From Lysinibacillus sp. JNUCC-52 (GTDB lineage Bacteria; Bacillota; Bacilli; Bacillales_A; Planococcaceae), in NCBI RefSeq assembly GCF_015999545.1, contig NZ_CP065546.1, positions 124,001 through 188,000 on the forward strand: a stretch of 64,000 nucleotides of DNA, read 5' to 3'. Under the pieces are notes generated by a model. The model saw only the letters and a list, made by a program, of their open reading frames with translations, made no database searches and was not told the DNA's origin. Positions 8,937 to 17,167 of this stretch are shown here, piece by piece. A program made the position numbers and the translations under genes. How positions within the stretch are numbered: the stretch's first letter is position 1; each line of letters begins with the position of its first letter.

Positions 8937-9193
8937 GTAATGAATGGAAAACTCGAAAATAACATCGCTGCCAACGTTGTAATGGCATAGGTACTGCACT
9001 CTTAAAAAGAGCTAAAGGGTGGGCTTTAGAAAAGGAAATGAAAGGTTTTATGCTTGAAACACAAGATGTTAATTTGCTTGCTTGTCATTTTTATTCTAAA
9101 AATGGATTCACCATAGGTTCAGTCGACAATATGCTTTATGCAAACTCAAAATATGCGAATGAAAAGGCTGTGTTTTGGTATTTAAAGTTTTAA
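8937..9193 (+). pseudogene. SatA-like streptothricin acetyltransferase, 3' remnant
   Basis: From 8975 the frame reads as the last third of a GNAT: GIGTALLKRAKGWALEKEMK (acetyl-CoA loop), then MLETQDVNLLACHFYSKNGF and FWYLKF at the stop (9191). This matches the C-terminus of Bacillus SatA/YyaR-type streptothricin N-acetyltransferases. The preceding bases (AACATCGCT) fit the strand before the loop but in another frame, and the first two thirds are missing. The fragment has no start, so it is dead. Confidence 0.75.
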
Positions 9194-9260
9194 GCCTTAC
9201 TTACAACGCCATGAATAGCTGTTTTATGGCTGACATCACTTTATGAATATTGAAAATTTT

Positions 9261-9291
9261 AAAGGCATGCCAGTAAAGCATGTCCTTTTTT
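9261..9291 (+). terminator. Rho-independent terminator
   Basis: AAAGGCATGC and GCATGTCCTTT pair with one bulge, followed by TTTTTT. It is probably the old terminator of the decayed satA-like gene. Confidence 0.75.
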
Positions 9292-9509
9292 CGCTTTTAT
9301 AATTTCTTTACTGTACAGGCTGATTATAAAATTCTATATTGTGGCGCTGACTAGTAAAGAAGCTTCGTCATAATATAGTGGTTAGTGCTAGCCTGACAGG
9401 TAGTAATAGATGGACGTATTACTGTTATTTTTATTGTATTGCAATATTTTTCGATAGATAGTGGCATGATATGATTTAGAGGTTAACAAATGTGTAAGGA
9501 GGAAAATGA

Positions 9510-9728
9510 TTGGACACTTTATTAACGGAAATTCGAGAAGGAATGGACTATCTTAATTTGCAGGGCAAGCATATTAATAAAATTAAAATGAACGCTGATA
9601 TTTTTGATAATATGACTAAACTTACCAATATCGAACATGCGAATAATGCCGCTACTTTATTTGGAATTACAATTGAGTCAGATGAAAATATTGAAAAATA
9701 TGCATTTATTTTAGAAGACGTCAATTAA
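9510..9728 (+). CDS. Hypothetical protein (72 aa)
   Basis: The TTG start follows AAGGAGGAAAATGA. The product is a small soluble acidic protein with no recognised domain. It is probably expressed alone. Confidence 0.6.
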   Translation: MDTLLTEIREGMDYLNLQGKHINKIKMNADIFDNMTKLTNIEHANNAATLFGITIESDENIEKYAFILEDVN

Positions 9729-9856
9729 TGAGTAGTGGCTTATTTAAAAAAGTCTGGAACAGCCCTTACATTTGCAGAACGACCAGTTGGATGCTTGGAT
9801 GAAAGAAAGTGTAACAAGCTAAATAAATATGTACAAAAATTTAATTATAGTGACAA

Positions 9857-9890
9857 TAACCTATGACTAAAGTTATAGTTTTTTTGGGGA
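9857..9890 (+). terminator. Probable terminator
   Basis: ATAAC and GTTAT flank a 9-nt loop and are followed by AGTTTTTTT. Confidence 0.6.
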
Positions 9891-9910
9891 AATAAGAAAA
9901 ATTATTACTG

Positions 9911-9992
9911 ACGGATCGCCGTATGTGATGAAAGTCGCCTGTACGGTGAAGGCTCGTTATAAAACCTAAATATAGAGGTATAAGACGAGAAT
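9911..9992 (+). mobile_element. Group II intron 3' remnant (domains V and VI)
   Basis: GCCGTATGTGAT-GAAA-GTCGC then TGTACGGT forms a domain V-like hairpin with a GAAA tetraloop. Next, CTCG-TTATA pairs with TATAA-GA-CGAG (9953-9989), a domain VI-like helix in which G9984 and A9985 bulge out. A bulged A seven bases before a 3' end AT (9991-9992) is where a lariat branch point belongs. No reverse transcriptase or domains I-IV are present, so this is a 5'-deleted scar. The assignment is by structure and motif, without a covariance search. Confidence 0.65.
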
Positions 9993-9995
9993 AGC

Positions 9996-10562
9996 TTGTT
10001 AGAAGCACCAATTTTAATACCTGATACTACAAATAACTACTTGGACAATATACTCGAAATTAGCTTCTCTTCTAATACTTCTTGGGAATCTAAAATAAAT
10101 TCCATTTTAATCAGTACAGACGGTGGAGTTACATTTAATCCTCTAAATTTTGACTTATCATGGGTGAGTCCAGGAAAGGTCACACTTCCTAAAGGATTGC
10201 CTTCAGGCTCGTTAATTTTCAAGTTTCAAGCTATTGGTTATAAAGATGCAGTTGTAAATCAAAATGTACTTGAACCATTAGCGGAAGTAAGAATAAAAAC
10301 AAAAGACACAAATATTGTACAACTGGACAACACAATTGGATTTATAACAGTTAAATCGACAGCAACAGTAGGTGAAATTAAAGCAGCAATTGAATCCTAC
10401 AATGGTTCAGCTCAAAGCTATGTATTTAGAAAAAATATCGGTGATGATAATTTCGACTATACAGAATCAGATACGATTTCAAATATCTATGTATCATGGC
10501 TGGATATTACGTCTGAAGATGGGTCGACAAAAGGGCAATATATAATAAATTTTATTGAATAA
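9996..10562 (+). CDS. DUF1533 / haemoglobin-binding-type domain protein, N-terminally truncated
   Basis: The 188 residues are beta-rich and secreted-protein-like. The first 90 (ILISTDGGVTFNPL, then LPSGSLIFKFQAIGYKD) resemble the DUF1533 heme/haemoglobin-interaction repeat of Gram-positive surface proteins. The TTG has no ribosome site and no signal peptide follows. The frame begins exactly where the upstream intron remnant ends (AGC at 9993). I therefore read it as the 3' exon of a larger surface protein whose 5' part was lost with the intron. It is probably not translated now. Confidence 0.55.
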   Translation: MLEAPILIPDTTNNYLDNILEISFSSNTSWESKINSILISTDGGVTFNPLNFDLSWVSPGKVTLPKGLPSGSLIFKFQAIGYKDAVVNQNVLEPLAEVRIKTKDTNIVQLDNTIGFITVKSTATVGEIKAAIESYNGSAQSYVFRKNIGDDNFDYTESDTISNIYVSWLDITSEDGSTKGQYIINFIE

Positions 10563-10568
10563 AAAATG

Positions 10569-10600
10569 AGAACGTCCATTATGGCGTTCTTTTCTTTTTG
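10569..10600 (+). terminator. Rho-independent terminator
   Basis: GAACG and CGTTC pair around TCCATTATGG and are followed by TTTTCTTTTT. Confidence 0.75.
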
Positions 10601-11057
10601 TTCAACTACATATTGAGTTAGTAAAGACTGAAATCCTCATTTCATAGAGGAATCATGGCAATGAGGCTAGGCTAAAGACAATGAGATAGAGTTTTATCAA
10701 AAAGCAGAAGGGAATGAGCTTAATGCACCCCCATTCAGTTAAAAAGGATGGCATTAGCATTTAGTAAAAGTTGGCTAGTAGGAGGGAATGGTGCTCATAT
10801 TAAAGCCTATGGATATGATGACAGCATTTAAGCTAACAGGTCATCGATTTTTTGCTTTTAGGATTCACTTCATTAACAAAGTAAATCCTTTATTTTTACA
10901 GAAAATGCGAAGATCTAGCTTTTTACTCCAATACATCTATTTTGACGCACTACGTGCAGAAAATGATTTAGTTTTTAACTTATAAAAAACCTGTCGTCAA
11001 TTTAACCGTGGGGATGGTATAATTTTACGTATATTTAATTTGGAAGGAAGTGAATTC
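10601..11057 (+). other. Degraded coding sequence
   Basis: A 65-codon frame at 10788-10985 has poor composition. A different frame (about 10756-10835) reads SKSWLVGGNGAHIKAYGYDD before a stop and looks more like real protein. Frames change repeatedly, so this is most likely a decayed gene of unknown identity. Confidence 0.35.
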
Positions 11058-11141
11058 ATGAGTGATTTAGAACAAATTAAACTCGTGAAGCCACCATTTC
11101 CCAAGCTACGATGTTTTTCTTTCAAACCTATAATTATTTAG
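11058..11141 (+). CDS. 27-residue peptide, possible leader
   Basis: GGAAGGAAGTGAATTC precedes an ATG opening a 27-codon frame that ends 12 bp before the exporter start. Strong initiation signals on so short a frame directly upstream of a drug-exporter gene suggest a leader peptide. It could equally be the stub of a deleted gene. Confidence 0.35.
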   Translation: MSDLEQIKLVKPPFPKLRCFSFKPIII

Positions 11142-11153
11142 GAGAGGATTATT

Positions 11154-12338
11154 TTGAGGAAAAACATCGGAAACAAAACACCTAGCTTATTATTATTAAT
11201 TGTATTAGTAGGTTTTCCACAAATTAGTGAAACTATTTTTAGCCCATCATTACCTTCTATCGCAGAAGCATTGAACACTTCTATGAGTGAAGCACAGCTT
11301 ACTATGAGCGTATACTTTATCGCTTTTGCCTTCGGAGTATTTTTCTTTGGACGACTTTCTGATAAAATCGGACGTCGTAAGGCAATGCTTTATGGGTTAT
11401 TTTTATATTTTGTTGGTAATGTACTTTGTTTAGTAGCAAATGAAATGGCAGTTTTATTAGTCGCACGCTTTATTCAAGCGTTTGGTGCAAGTGTTGGCTC
11501 TGTCGTGACACAAACGATTTTACGGGAAAGCTTTACTGGTGTTGTGCGTCATAAATTGTTTGCTCAAATTTCAGCAGCCCTTGCATTTACACCTGCACTT
11601 GGTCCCTTAATCGGAGGTTTTACTGATTATTATTTTGGCTTTAAAGCTGTATTTTTAGTGTTAGTCGCTATGAGCATTATTGTATTTTGCTATGCGTCTT
11701 TACGCTTACCAGAAACAGCGCTTGCAACATATGAGATGAAGCCAATATTACCAATAGTAAAACGCATGCTTACAAATCCGCGTCTATGGCGTTACGGCGT
11801 ATTAATTGGCGGTATTAATGGTGTTTTATTTAGCTACTATACCGAAGCACCTTTTATTTTTACGCAATACTTTACACTAACAAGTGCGGTCTATGGTTAT
11901 TTAGGCATTATCGTTGCACTCGCTTCTATTGCAGGGGCGATGCTATCTAAACGACTCGTTAGTCACACAAAACCTGAGAAAATTATCGTCCGTGGTTTAG
12001 TTATAATGTTCATCGGTACATTATGCGCTACAGCAGTCCATTTTTTACCTACTGTATTACAGATGCCCACGATGATTATGAGTGTGTTCATTATTCTATT
12101 TGGTACAGGTACCGCTTTACCAAACTGTTTAAGCTTAGCGCTCATCGATTTTCAAGACGTTATCGGTACTGCTAGTGCATTATTTAGCTTAGGCTATTAT
12201 TTACTCGTCAGCGCGACAATCTTTGGCATGAGCCTTTTCCATAATGGAACAGTCCTTGCAATGCCTTTATATTTTTTAGCGTTAGGAATTGTAATGCTTT
12301 TAATAAGCTTACCGTTACTTCATAAACAAGTTTCGTAA
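11154..12338 (+). CDS. MFS multidrug efflux transporter, Bcr/CflA family
   Basis: The 394 residues form about 12 membrane helices. The motif-A loop GRLSDKIGRRKAML lies between helices 2 and 3 (about 67-80). RFIQAFGASVGSVV (motif B region) and FTPALGPLIGG (motif C of drug-proton antiporters) follow at about 104-150. This order is typical of Bcr/CflA exporters, which use the proton gradient to expel bicyclomycin, chloramphenicol-type and other drugs. GGAGAGGATTAT precedes the TTG. A short peptide frame lies just upstream. The actual substrate is unknown. Confidence 0.85.
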   Translation: MRKNIGNKTPSLLLLIVLVGFPQISETIFSPSLPSIAEALNTSMSEAQLTMSVYFIAFAFGVFFFGRLSDKIGRRKAMLYGLFLYFVGNVLCLVANEMAVLLVARFIQAFGASVGSVVTQTILRESFTGVVRHKLFAQISAALAFTPALGPLIGGFTDYYFGFKAVFLVLVAMSIIVFCYASLRLPETALATYEMKPILPIVKRMLTNPRLWRYGVLIGGINGVLFSYYTEAPFIFTQYFTLTSAVYGYLGIIVALASIAGAMLSKRLVSHTKPEKIIVRGLVIMFIGTLCATAVHFLPTVLQMPTMIMSVFIILFGTGTALPNCLSLALIDFQDVIGTASALFSLGYYLLVSATIFGMSLFHNGTVLAMPLYFLALGIVMLLISLPLLHKQVS

Positions 12339-12349
12339 ATTTCATAAAA

Positions 12350-12379
12350 GTATCCTCTTTTGAGGATGCTTTTTCTTTT
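12350..12379 (+). terminator. Rho-independent terminator
   Basis: GTATCCTC and GAGGATGC pair around TTTT and are followed by TTTTTC, after the exporter gene. Confidence 0.85.
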
Positions 12380-12499
12380 GCATGAGTATGGAAAAGAATT
12401 ATATCCGATCATAGAGGCTTTATAAGTGCTGAAAGGTTGAGCATACAAAAGTATCGGATATTATGGTGAGTACCATCGTTATTGAAAGAAAGTGGCAGT

Positions 12500-12538
12500 A
12501 ACTAAAACAAAAGAACACCAGTACAAAACACTGGTATT
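12500..12538 (-). terminator. Terminator of the BASS transporter gene
   Basis: On the minus strand ACCAGT..ACTGGT with flanking GAA/TTC pairs is followed by TTTTGTTTTAG. Confidence 0.7.
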
Positions 12539-12580
12539 CATTTTATGTTGTAAGTAGTAGGTAACAAATTATTATTTAAG

Positions 12581-13528
12581 TTAATTATTAGAAGAAGTGA
12601 CTGTACGTTTTGTAACAATTTTGCTAAATAAGGACGCTAAAACTTGTTGAAACAGCATTCCGAATACAACGGGCATTGCTACTTTACTTGGGAAATATGT
12701 TGTTGCAACAATGACACCAATTGCAATATTTCTCATTCCGCCTGTAAATACTAAGGTCGTCATTTGTGGATAGTCTTTAATAATATATCGACCAATTATT
12801 AAAGCAAAAACATAGCCCGAGACAGCAATTACCAAGACTAAAAGTAAAACTGAAATTAGATGTAAGTTGAAATTTGTTAAATATGGAGAAATGGCGCTAC
12901 TATTAATCATTATCACTGCAAATAAAGACAGTGTTGAAAAAGGAGCAAGTTTTTTCCCAAATTTCTTTGGTATTTCTCCTTTGGAAAGTTCGTTCACTAA
13001 TATACCTAGAATAGTGGGCAACACAATCATCAAAATTAAATTAAGTATAAGGGAAGTAACATCTAATTGAATTTTTTCACCTGAAACTATATAGAGCATG
13101 AACGGCATGATAAACGGAGAAAGTAGGGTATCAATTAAAATAATAGATAAGCCTAACGGCAAGTTTCCCTTACAGATATTTATCCAAATAACACTTGTTA
13201 CGCCTGTAGGGACTGCAACCGATAATACAAAGCCGACAGTTAATAAATGATCATCGAAAATGATTGTCGATAAAAAATAAGCCCATAAAGGCATCAATAA
13301 GTGAAGAAAGATAATGGAGAATAAGATGAGAGCTGGATGTTTTGTGAAAATTTTTACATCTTTAAATTTCATGTTTAAACTTCCAACGAATGTCATAAAA
13401 GCAAATAGCCAAGATACGAGGAATAATAGACTGTGACCAACGCTTTCTAATAAAACACCTACAACTAAACTTAATGGTGTTAAAATAGCAATGTATTTTT
13501 GGAGAAATCCATTTAGTTTCTCTAACAT
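12581..13528 (-). CDS. Bile acid:sodium symporter (BASS) family transporter
   Basis: The 315 residues form about ten membrane helices. Conserved BASS features include VAVPTGVTSVIW near residue 105 and the crossover segment FTGGMRNIAIGVIVAT near 265. The family carries organic anions (bile acids, pyruvate, pantothenate precursors) with sodium; bacterial substrates are mostly unknown. AGAAGGTC precedes the ATG. It is monocistronic. Confidence 0.8.
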   Translation of the reverse strand: MLEKLNGFLQKYIAILTPLSLVVGVLLESVGHSLLFLVSWLFAFMTFVGSLNMKFKDVKIFTKHPALILFSIIFLHLLMPLWAYFLSTIIFDDHLLTVGFVLSVAVPTGVTSVIWINICKGNLPLGLSIILIDTLLSPFIMPFMLYIVSGEKIQLDVTSLILNLILMIVLPTILGILVNELSKGEIPKKFGKKLAPFSTLSLFAVIMINSSAISPYLTNFNLHLISVLLLVLVIAVSGYVFALIIGRYIIKDYPQMTTLVFTGGMRNIAIGVIVATTYFPSKVAMPVVFGMLFQQVLASLFSKIVTKRTVTSSNN

Positions 13529-13838
13529 AAATAAGACCTTCTTTTTGAAATATTATTTAAATAACTTTAACATATGTTTTTAGTAAAAAGTAAAATAATT
13601 AAAACGCTACAAATTGATTTTATCTTTTCTAAATTAATGAAAATTACTATAATGTACTTTCAAGCTAAAATGGCTTGGTGAAATATAAAGTCAACCATCG
13701 TGTGCAACGAGATTTGGAGAAAACAAGTTAACATAAGTTTTGATTAAGATATTTTTGTGCAATACTTTAATATATGTTAAAATAAACCATATCAATATGT
13801 TAAAAGACACAGAAATCATTTAAGAGGAGGGTGAGTGT
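13529..13838. other. Divergent promoter region
   Basis: This AT-rich 310 bp separates the divergent BASS and small membrane genes. A TATGTTAAAATAAA tract near 13772 could be a -10 region. I see no gene here. Confidence 0.35.
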
Positions 13839-14063
13839 ATGAGTGCAAAGAAGAAAAATGGAAAATTACAAATATTAGCGATAATTTTAATAATATTACT
13901 ATTTGTTGTGGCATTTGTTTCTTTTTTCTTAGGTCATTTCATGGTAGGTTCAGTTTTATTTGTGATCTTCATCGTTATTTTGAATGCTATTAGTAGTTGG
14001 ACGAGAGTCAAAAATACAGAGTACATTCATTTTAAAAATCATAAAAACAATGAGAAGTGGTGA
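13839..14063 (+). CDS. Small two-TM membrane protein (74 aa)
   Basis: AAGAGGAGGGTGAGTGT precedes the ATG. A basic start (MSAKKKNGK) is followed by two hydrophobic helices (about 11-30 and 34-50) and a charged tail. The family and function are not recognised. Confidence 0.65.
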   Translation: MSAKKKNGKLQILAIILIILLFVVAFVSFFLGHFMVGSVLFVIFIVILNAISSWTRVKNTEYIHFKNHKNNEKW

Positions 14064-14085
14064 TTTCCCCCACATTAGCATATTG

Positions 14086-14108
14086 GCCATTCACTTGAGT
14101 GGCTTTTT
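14086..14108 (+). terminator. Rho-independent terminator
   Basis: GCCATTCA and TGAGTGGC pair with one mismatch, followed by TTTTT. Confidence 0.8.
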
Positions 14109-14167
14109 ATATTTGTTTTTCTCTTCTTATAGGAAATTTAATGGAGAAGGGTAGAAAGCAAAAGGTA

Positions 14168-14497
14168 TTATTCCTCTTGCTTCGTTTCTAAAAATAAAGA
14201 GAAACTAAATGCAATTAACATTACTATTGAAAAAACAATTGAAGGAGTGGATTTATATATTAATGAAGCAGTCAATAATACTAGAGCAAAAATGATGGTG
14301 ACTATGCGCAATAGCATATCTGTTTTTTTACTGGGGTTAAAAAAATCTTGAAGTATTCCTAGTAATGCTATTAACCCTGCAAATAGAAGATACAAAGAAA
14401 GAAGTAATGGTTCTAAATAGTCTGGACTGAAACTAATTAATCTTACAGTAAAAATGATTAAAAATATGTATTTAAGATATTTATATATGCCTGACAA
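14168..14497 (-). CDS. Four-TM membrane protein (109 aa)
   Basis: Four hydrophobic helices occupy nearly the whole protein, which ends in LETKQEE. I placed the start at the TTG at 14497 because AAAAGAGGTGAT lies just before it; the longer frame to 14575 lacks a ribosome site. Function unknown. Confidence 0.6.
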   Translation of the reverse strand: MSGIYKYLKYIFLIIFTVRLISFSPDYLEPLLLSLYLLFAGLIALLGILQDFFNPSKKTDMLLRIVTIIFALVLLTASLIYKSTPSIVFSIVMLIAFSFSLFLETKQEE

Positions 14498-14756
14498 AAT
14501 ATCACCTCTTTTAAATGATAGTACATCAAAATAATATAAGTACAGAGGGGTATAGAAGTAAATTTGCCAAATCATTAATTAGTAGTTTTATTATATTAAA
14601 ATTAGGAGCACCTACATGATAACAAACATGGCGCCAAAACTTAAGTAAAATCTGTCTCTGAACAAATGGAGATGGCATGCACTGGACTTCCTACATGGGG
14701 TGCTATTTGAGGAACATCTTATGTCGCCAAATGAAAAGCGACAAATAAAAAAAGTC

Positions 14757-14804
14757 CTATGTTTGTACAAAATCCATACAAACATAGAAACTCACTTTTT
14801 TTTT
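14757..14804 (+). terminator. Long perfect hairpin with distant T tract
   Basis: CTATGTTTGTA and TACAAACATAG pair perfectly around a 9-nt loop; nine T follow after 8 nt. It lies in a 310-bp stretch (14,576-14,886) with no gene I can support. It could end a lost gene. Confidence 0.5.
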
Positions 14805-14886
14805 ATAGTTATAGTAAGTGATTTAGCGAATTTTAGCTTAAATCACAGCATGTTAATTGCGAAAGTAGAGACTTTTCAATTCTTCC

Positions 14887-15324
14887 TCACGCGTTGTGAT
14901 GAAGTAAAACTAGGATTTTACCATCTTCAGCGTCATTCGAATAGCGTTCCGCTTCATCATCTGGGACTCCAATTTCCATAAGTGCATGCTTTAAGCCACC
15001 AGCTCCAGAGTTTGCCCCTACGACTGCTCCTCCAATTGTTGTAATGATAGGGCCTGCAGCCAATACAGCACCAAATCCTGGAATTAATATACTGGACAAT
15101 CCTACTATCACGCCTGCTATGCCAATGGCAGCTCCAGTCGCAGCTCCAGCAATGGCCCCATCCATAGTGGAGGGTTTAACTTCCTGTGTGTTTACTGATA
15201 GTTCTTTTGCTTTTTTAGCAATAACTGAAATTTCCTCAGTTGTATAGCCGCTCTCTTTTAAATCTTTAACTACTTCAGCTGCTTTTTGTTCATTATCGAA
15301 TACGCCAATAACTTGATTCTTCAT
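14887..15324 (-). CDS. General stress protein (YflT-type), glycine-rich
   Basis: Residues 1-45 form the YflT-type alpha/beta domain (VIGVFDNEQKAAEVVKDLKE). A long Gly/Ala-rich hydrophobic hairpin follows (about 57-105), like that of general stress proteins such as GspM/YflT. GVPDDEAERY and ILVLLHHN close the chain. AGGAGGTAATTTGAA precedes the ATG. In Bacillus such genes are often sigma-B dependent, but I could not identify a sigma-B promoter here. Molecular role unknown. Confidence 0.75.
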   Translation of the reverse strand: MKNQVIGVFDNEQKAAEVVKDLKESGYTTEEISVIAKKAKELSVNTQEVKPSTMDGAIAGAATGAAIGIAGVIVGLSSILIPGFGAVLAAGPIITTIGGAVVGANSGAGGLKHALMEIGVPDDEAERYSNDAEDGKILVLLHHNA

Positions 15325-15450
15325 TTCAAATTACCTCCTGTTTGTTTCTTCAACTATGTATTCTTTACCCGTGTTTTTGTATTTCTAGACACAATTCACT
15401 TTTAGATTGTTGATGAGACGTTTTTATAAGAGTGATTGTATTTTAAATTC

Positions 15451-15497
15451 TTGTAATCAAAAATCATTTGGTATATAATTTAGTTAACTTAACTAAA
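15451..15497 (+). promoter_or_regulatory. Promoter with perfect MarR-type operator
   Basis: TTGTAA (15451) and TATAAT (15474) are separated by 17 nt. Starting on the last base of the -10 box is TTTAGTTAACTTAACTAAA (15479-15497), a perfect 9-1-9 palindrome over the expected start point. A MarR gene is second in the operon, so autorepression is the simplest reading. Confidence 0.85.
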
Positions 15498-15512
15498 TTA
15501 GGGGGATTGAAA

Positions 15513-15806
15513 TTGGAAAGAGAGATTATTACAGATGAAGCTAAGAAAAAAAAACCATTTCTATTTAAACTTGGAATAGGGCTTCTAATCCTTTATCCTA
15601 TCTTATGGGGAGCGGCTGCAATCGTACCATTTACGCCATTTCCGACTCATATAAAGGCAACTTTTATAACATTATTTATAGTTTTGGGAGAAATACTATG
15701 TTTGTTAGGTATTGCGCTTGTTGGGAAAGAAGTGGTGACTAAATATAAAAGTAAGTTAAATCCTAAAAATTGGAGAAGAAGAGGTGATCAACAAAATGAT
15801 GAATAA
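15513..15806 (+). CDS. Two-TM membrane protein in MarR operon
   Basis: I chose the TTG at 15513 behind GGGGGA, giving about 97 residues, because an upstream start would lie inside the operator. Two helices (about 20-42 and 50-72) flank a PFTPFPTHIK loop. The C-terminus is strongly basic (NPKNWRRRGDQQ). Its last 11 bp overlap the MarR gene, so translation is coupled. In this setting it may be a transporter accessory or envelope stress protein, but no family was recognised. Confidence 0.6.
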   Translation: MEREIITDEAKKKKPFLFKLGIGLLILYPILWGAAAIVPFTPFPTHIKATFITLFIVLGEILCLLGIALVGKEVVTKYKSKLNPKNWRRRGDQQNDE

Positions 15807-16230
15807 TGAAAACTTACCTGAGGAAATAAATAAAACTTTAGAAGAGCTTTGGCTGTTACTTGAAACAAAAGAACGAGCCTATACAAATTTCCAATTAAAT
15901 AATCAACAATATTCGTTATTAACATTAATTATTCGCCATCCTTTATCCACTCCTACAGAGTTAGCAGAAAAAATGAATATTACCAAAAGCGCTATTAGCC
16001 AACAGTTAGTAAAACTTGAAGCGGAAGGTTATATTTATAGAAAGCAACACGTAGATGATAAGCGTGCATTTTCTGTTGAATTAGCCGAAAAAGGACTGCT
16101 TTATAAAAAAGAAATGGATAGATTTATGCAGCAGGTTTCCGAAAAATATTATGCGATTTTATCACCCCAAGAGTTAACAAGCTTTTTATCCGCACTTCAA
16201 AAACTAACTAAAGTAATAGAAGGGTTATAG
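15796..16230 (+). CDS. MarR family transcriptional regulator
   Basis: The 144-residue protein has the MarR winged helix: PTELAEKMNITKSAISQQLVKLEAEGYI as the helix-turn-helix (about 52-80), then YRKQHVDDKRAFSVELAEKG as the wing with the conserved D-x-R. Such dimers repress their own operon and release DNA on binding phenolic or other ligands. AGAGGTGAT lies before the ATG at 15796. A perfect palindrome over the operon promoter is the likely target. Confidence 0.9.
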   Translation: MMNNENLPEEINKTLEELWLLLETKERAYTNFQLNNQQYSLLTLIIRHPLSTPTELAEKMNITKSAISQQLVKLEAEGYIYRKQHVDDKRAFSVELAEKGLLYKKEMDRFMQQVSEKYYAILSPQELTSFLSALQKLTKVIEGL

Positions 16231-16278
16231 CGCTGAATTTAGTTTCTTATATTGTTTATGAGCATTCAAAAAACTATT

Positions 16279-16509
16279 CTACCATTTTAAATCTGGATAT
16301 ATTTCAGAGATCTTCATACCTTCTATTGTTCCATTTTCAAGGAGTTCTTCATATCCATTAAATTCTTGAGAAAATTGATCTTTAACTATTGTTAAATAGG
16401 ATTTCCCACGACTATGACTTATCCAAAGTTCTTCACCTTTATAATAAAAATTTAGTTCATCATTCATCTCGAGATGGCTTTTGAACTCTAAATATTCTTT
16501 TTCTGTCAT
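16279..16509 (-). CDS. Hypothetical protein (76 aa)
   Basis: AGGAGGATATT precedes the ATG. The product is a small acidic soluble protein with strands around WISHSRGKSYLTIV. The pattern suggests a YdcA/YolD-like mini domain, but I cannot name it. It is monocistronic. Confidence 0.55.
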   Translation of the reverse strand: MTEKEYLEFKSHLEMNDELNFYYKGEELWISHSRGKSYLTIVKDQFSQEFNGYEELLENGTIEGMKISEIYPDLKW

Positions 16510-16629
16510 ATAATATCCTCCTTTATACAGGGCCTCTTTTGCTTAACTAATATAAGAGACAAATGTATGGAACATATTACTTTTTGTATTGTATAATCAA
16601 AATACAATATTTAAAAGGTGATGGTTATT

Positions 16630-16857
16630 TTGCTAACGATATTACAAATTCTTTTTTCAATCATAGTAATATCACTCTCGACTTACTCAATTATCACGAG
16701 TGATTACCAGTTGAGTTTCCTAGTGATATTCTTCTTAGGATTATTGATATGTATTGTTGGAATAAAAGAATTTCAAAGAGAGAGAAAAGTTTCTGGTTGG
16801 TTCCATATAGGGGTATTTTTATTTTCAGTATATGTTTCAATTAAAATCTTTTTTTGA
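16630..16857 (+). CDS. DUF3953 (YczI-like) membrane protein
   Basis: Three hydrophobic segments with FFLGLLICIVGIKEFQRERK in the middle match the YczI/DUF3953 family of small Bacillus membrane proteins. AAAAGGTG lies 9 nt before the TTG at 16630; an ATG at 16621 is the alternative. Upstream, TATAAT lies between TTGTATT and AATACAA (about 16584-16607), a small inverted repeat that may be an operator. Role unknown. Confidence 0.65.
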   Translation: MLTILQILFSIIVISLSTYSIITSDYQLSFLVIFFLGLLICIVGIKEFQRERKVSGWFHIGVFLFSVYVSIKIFF

Positions 16858-16925
16858 TTCAGGATAAATGGCTTACCGTTTTTTATAAAACTCATACTTG
16901 AAGTAAGATAACCTACTCGTTATTT

Positions 16926-17075
16926 TATCACAATATACTAATAGAAGTAATGCAAGGCCTTAATCTAGTGCAGGGATGGGGGCTTTTCTTATGCTTTAGA
17001 AACTATATCAAACATCCAAAACACTTTGTGATAGGAAGGTTGAGTTTAGTGTTGTTTTGAGCGTGTGAATTATAG
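16926..17075 (+). repeat. Dispersed repeat copy R1 (terminator plus tail)
   Basis: This segment aligns with 30,961-31,100 (R2) through GCAAGGCCTT..GCAGG.ATGGGGGCTTTT and the following 90 bp, and with 21,804-21,890 (R3) at both ends (TTATCACAATA and GTTTTGAG.GTG). GGCCTT..ATGGGGGCTTTT can fold as a terminator. No gene precedes this copy, so it may mark a lost module. Confidence 0.6.
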
Positions 17076-17167
17076 AAGAAGATTCCATTCTTTTGACTCA
17101 TACATTAAGATTAAGTATGTAGAGATTGTAAAATCCTTGCTATCATATTTAACAACGGAGGACTAAA

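Noticed and set aside
9893-9995. Riboswitch upstream of the 9,996 frame
   Set aside because: The GAAA-capped hairpin and bulged-A helix fit group II intron domains V/VI better, and the downstream frame lacks a ribosome site.
10788-10985. 65-codon plus-strand frame starting GTG
   Set aside because: A ribosome-like GGAGGG is near, but the translation looks unnatural and a different frame carries the more protein-like stretch; treated as gene debris.
14700-14981. 93-codon plus-strand frame
   Set aside because: It runs through a perfect hairpin and into the antisense of the YflT-type gene; no ribosome site.
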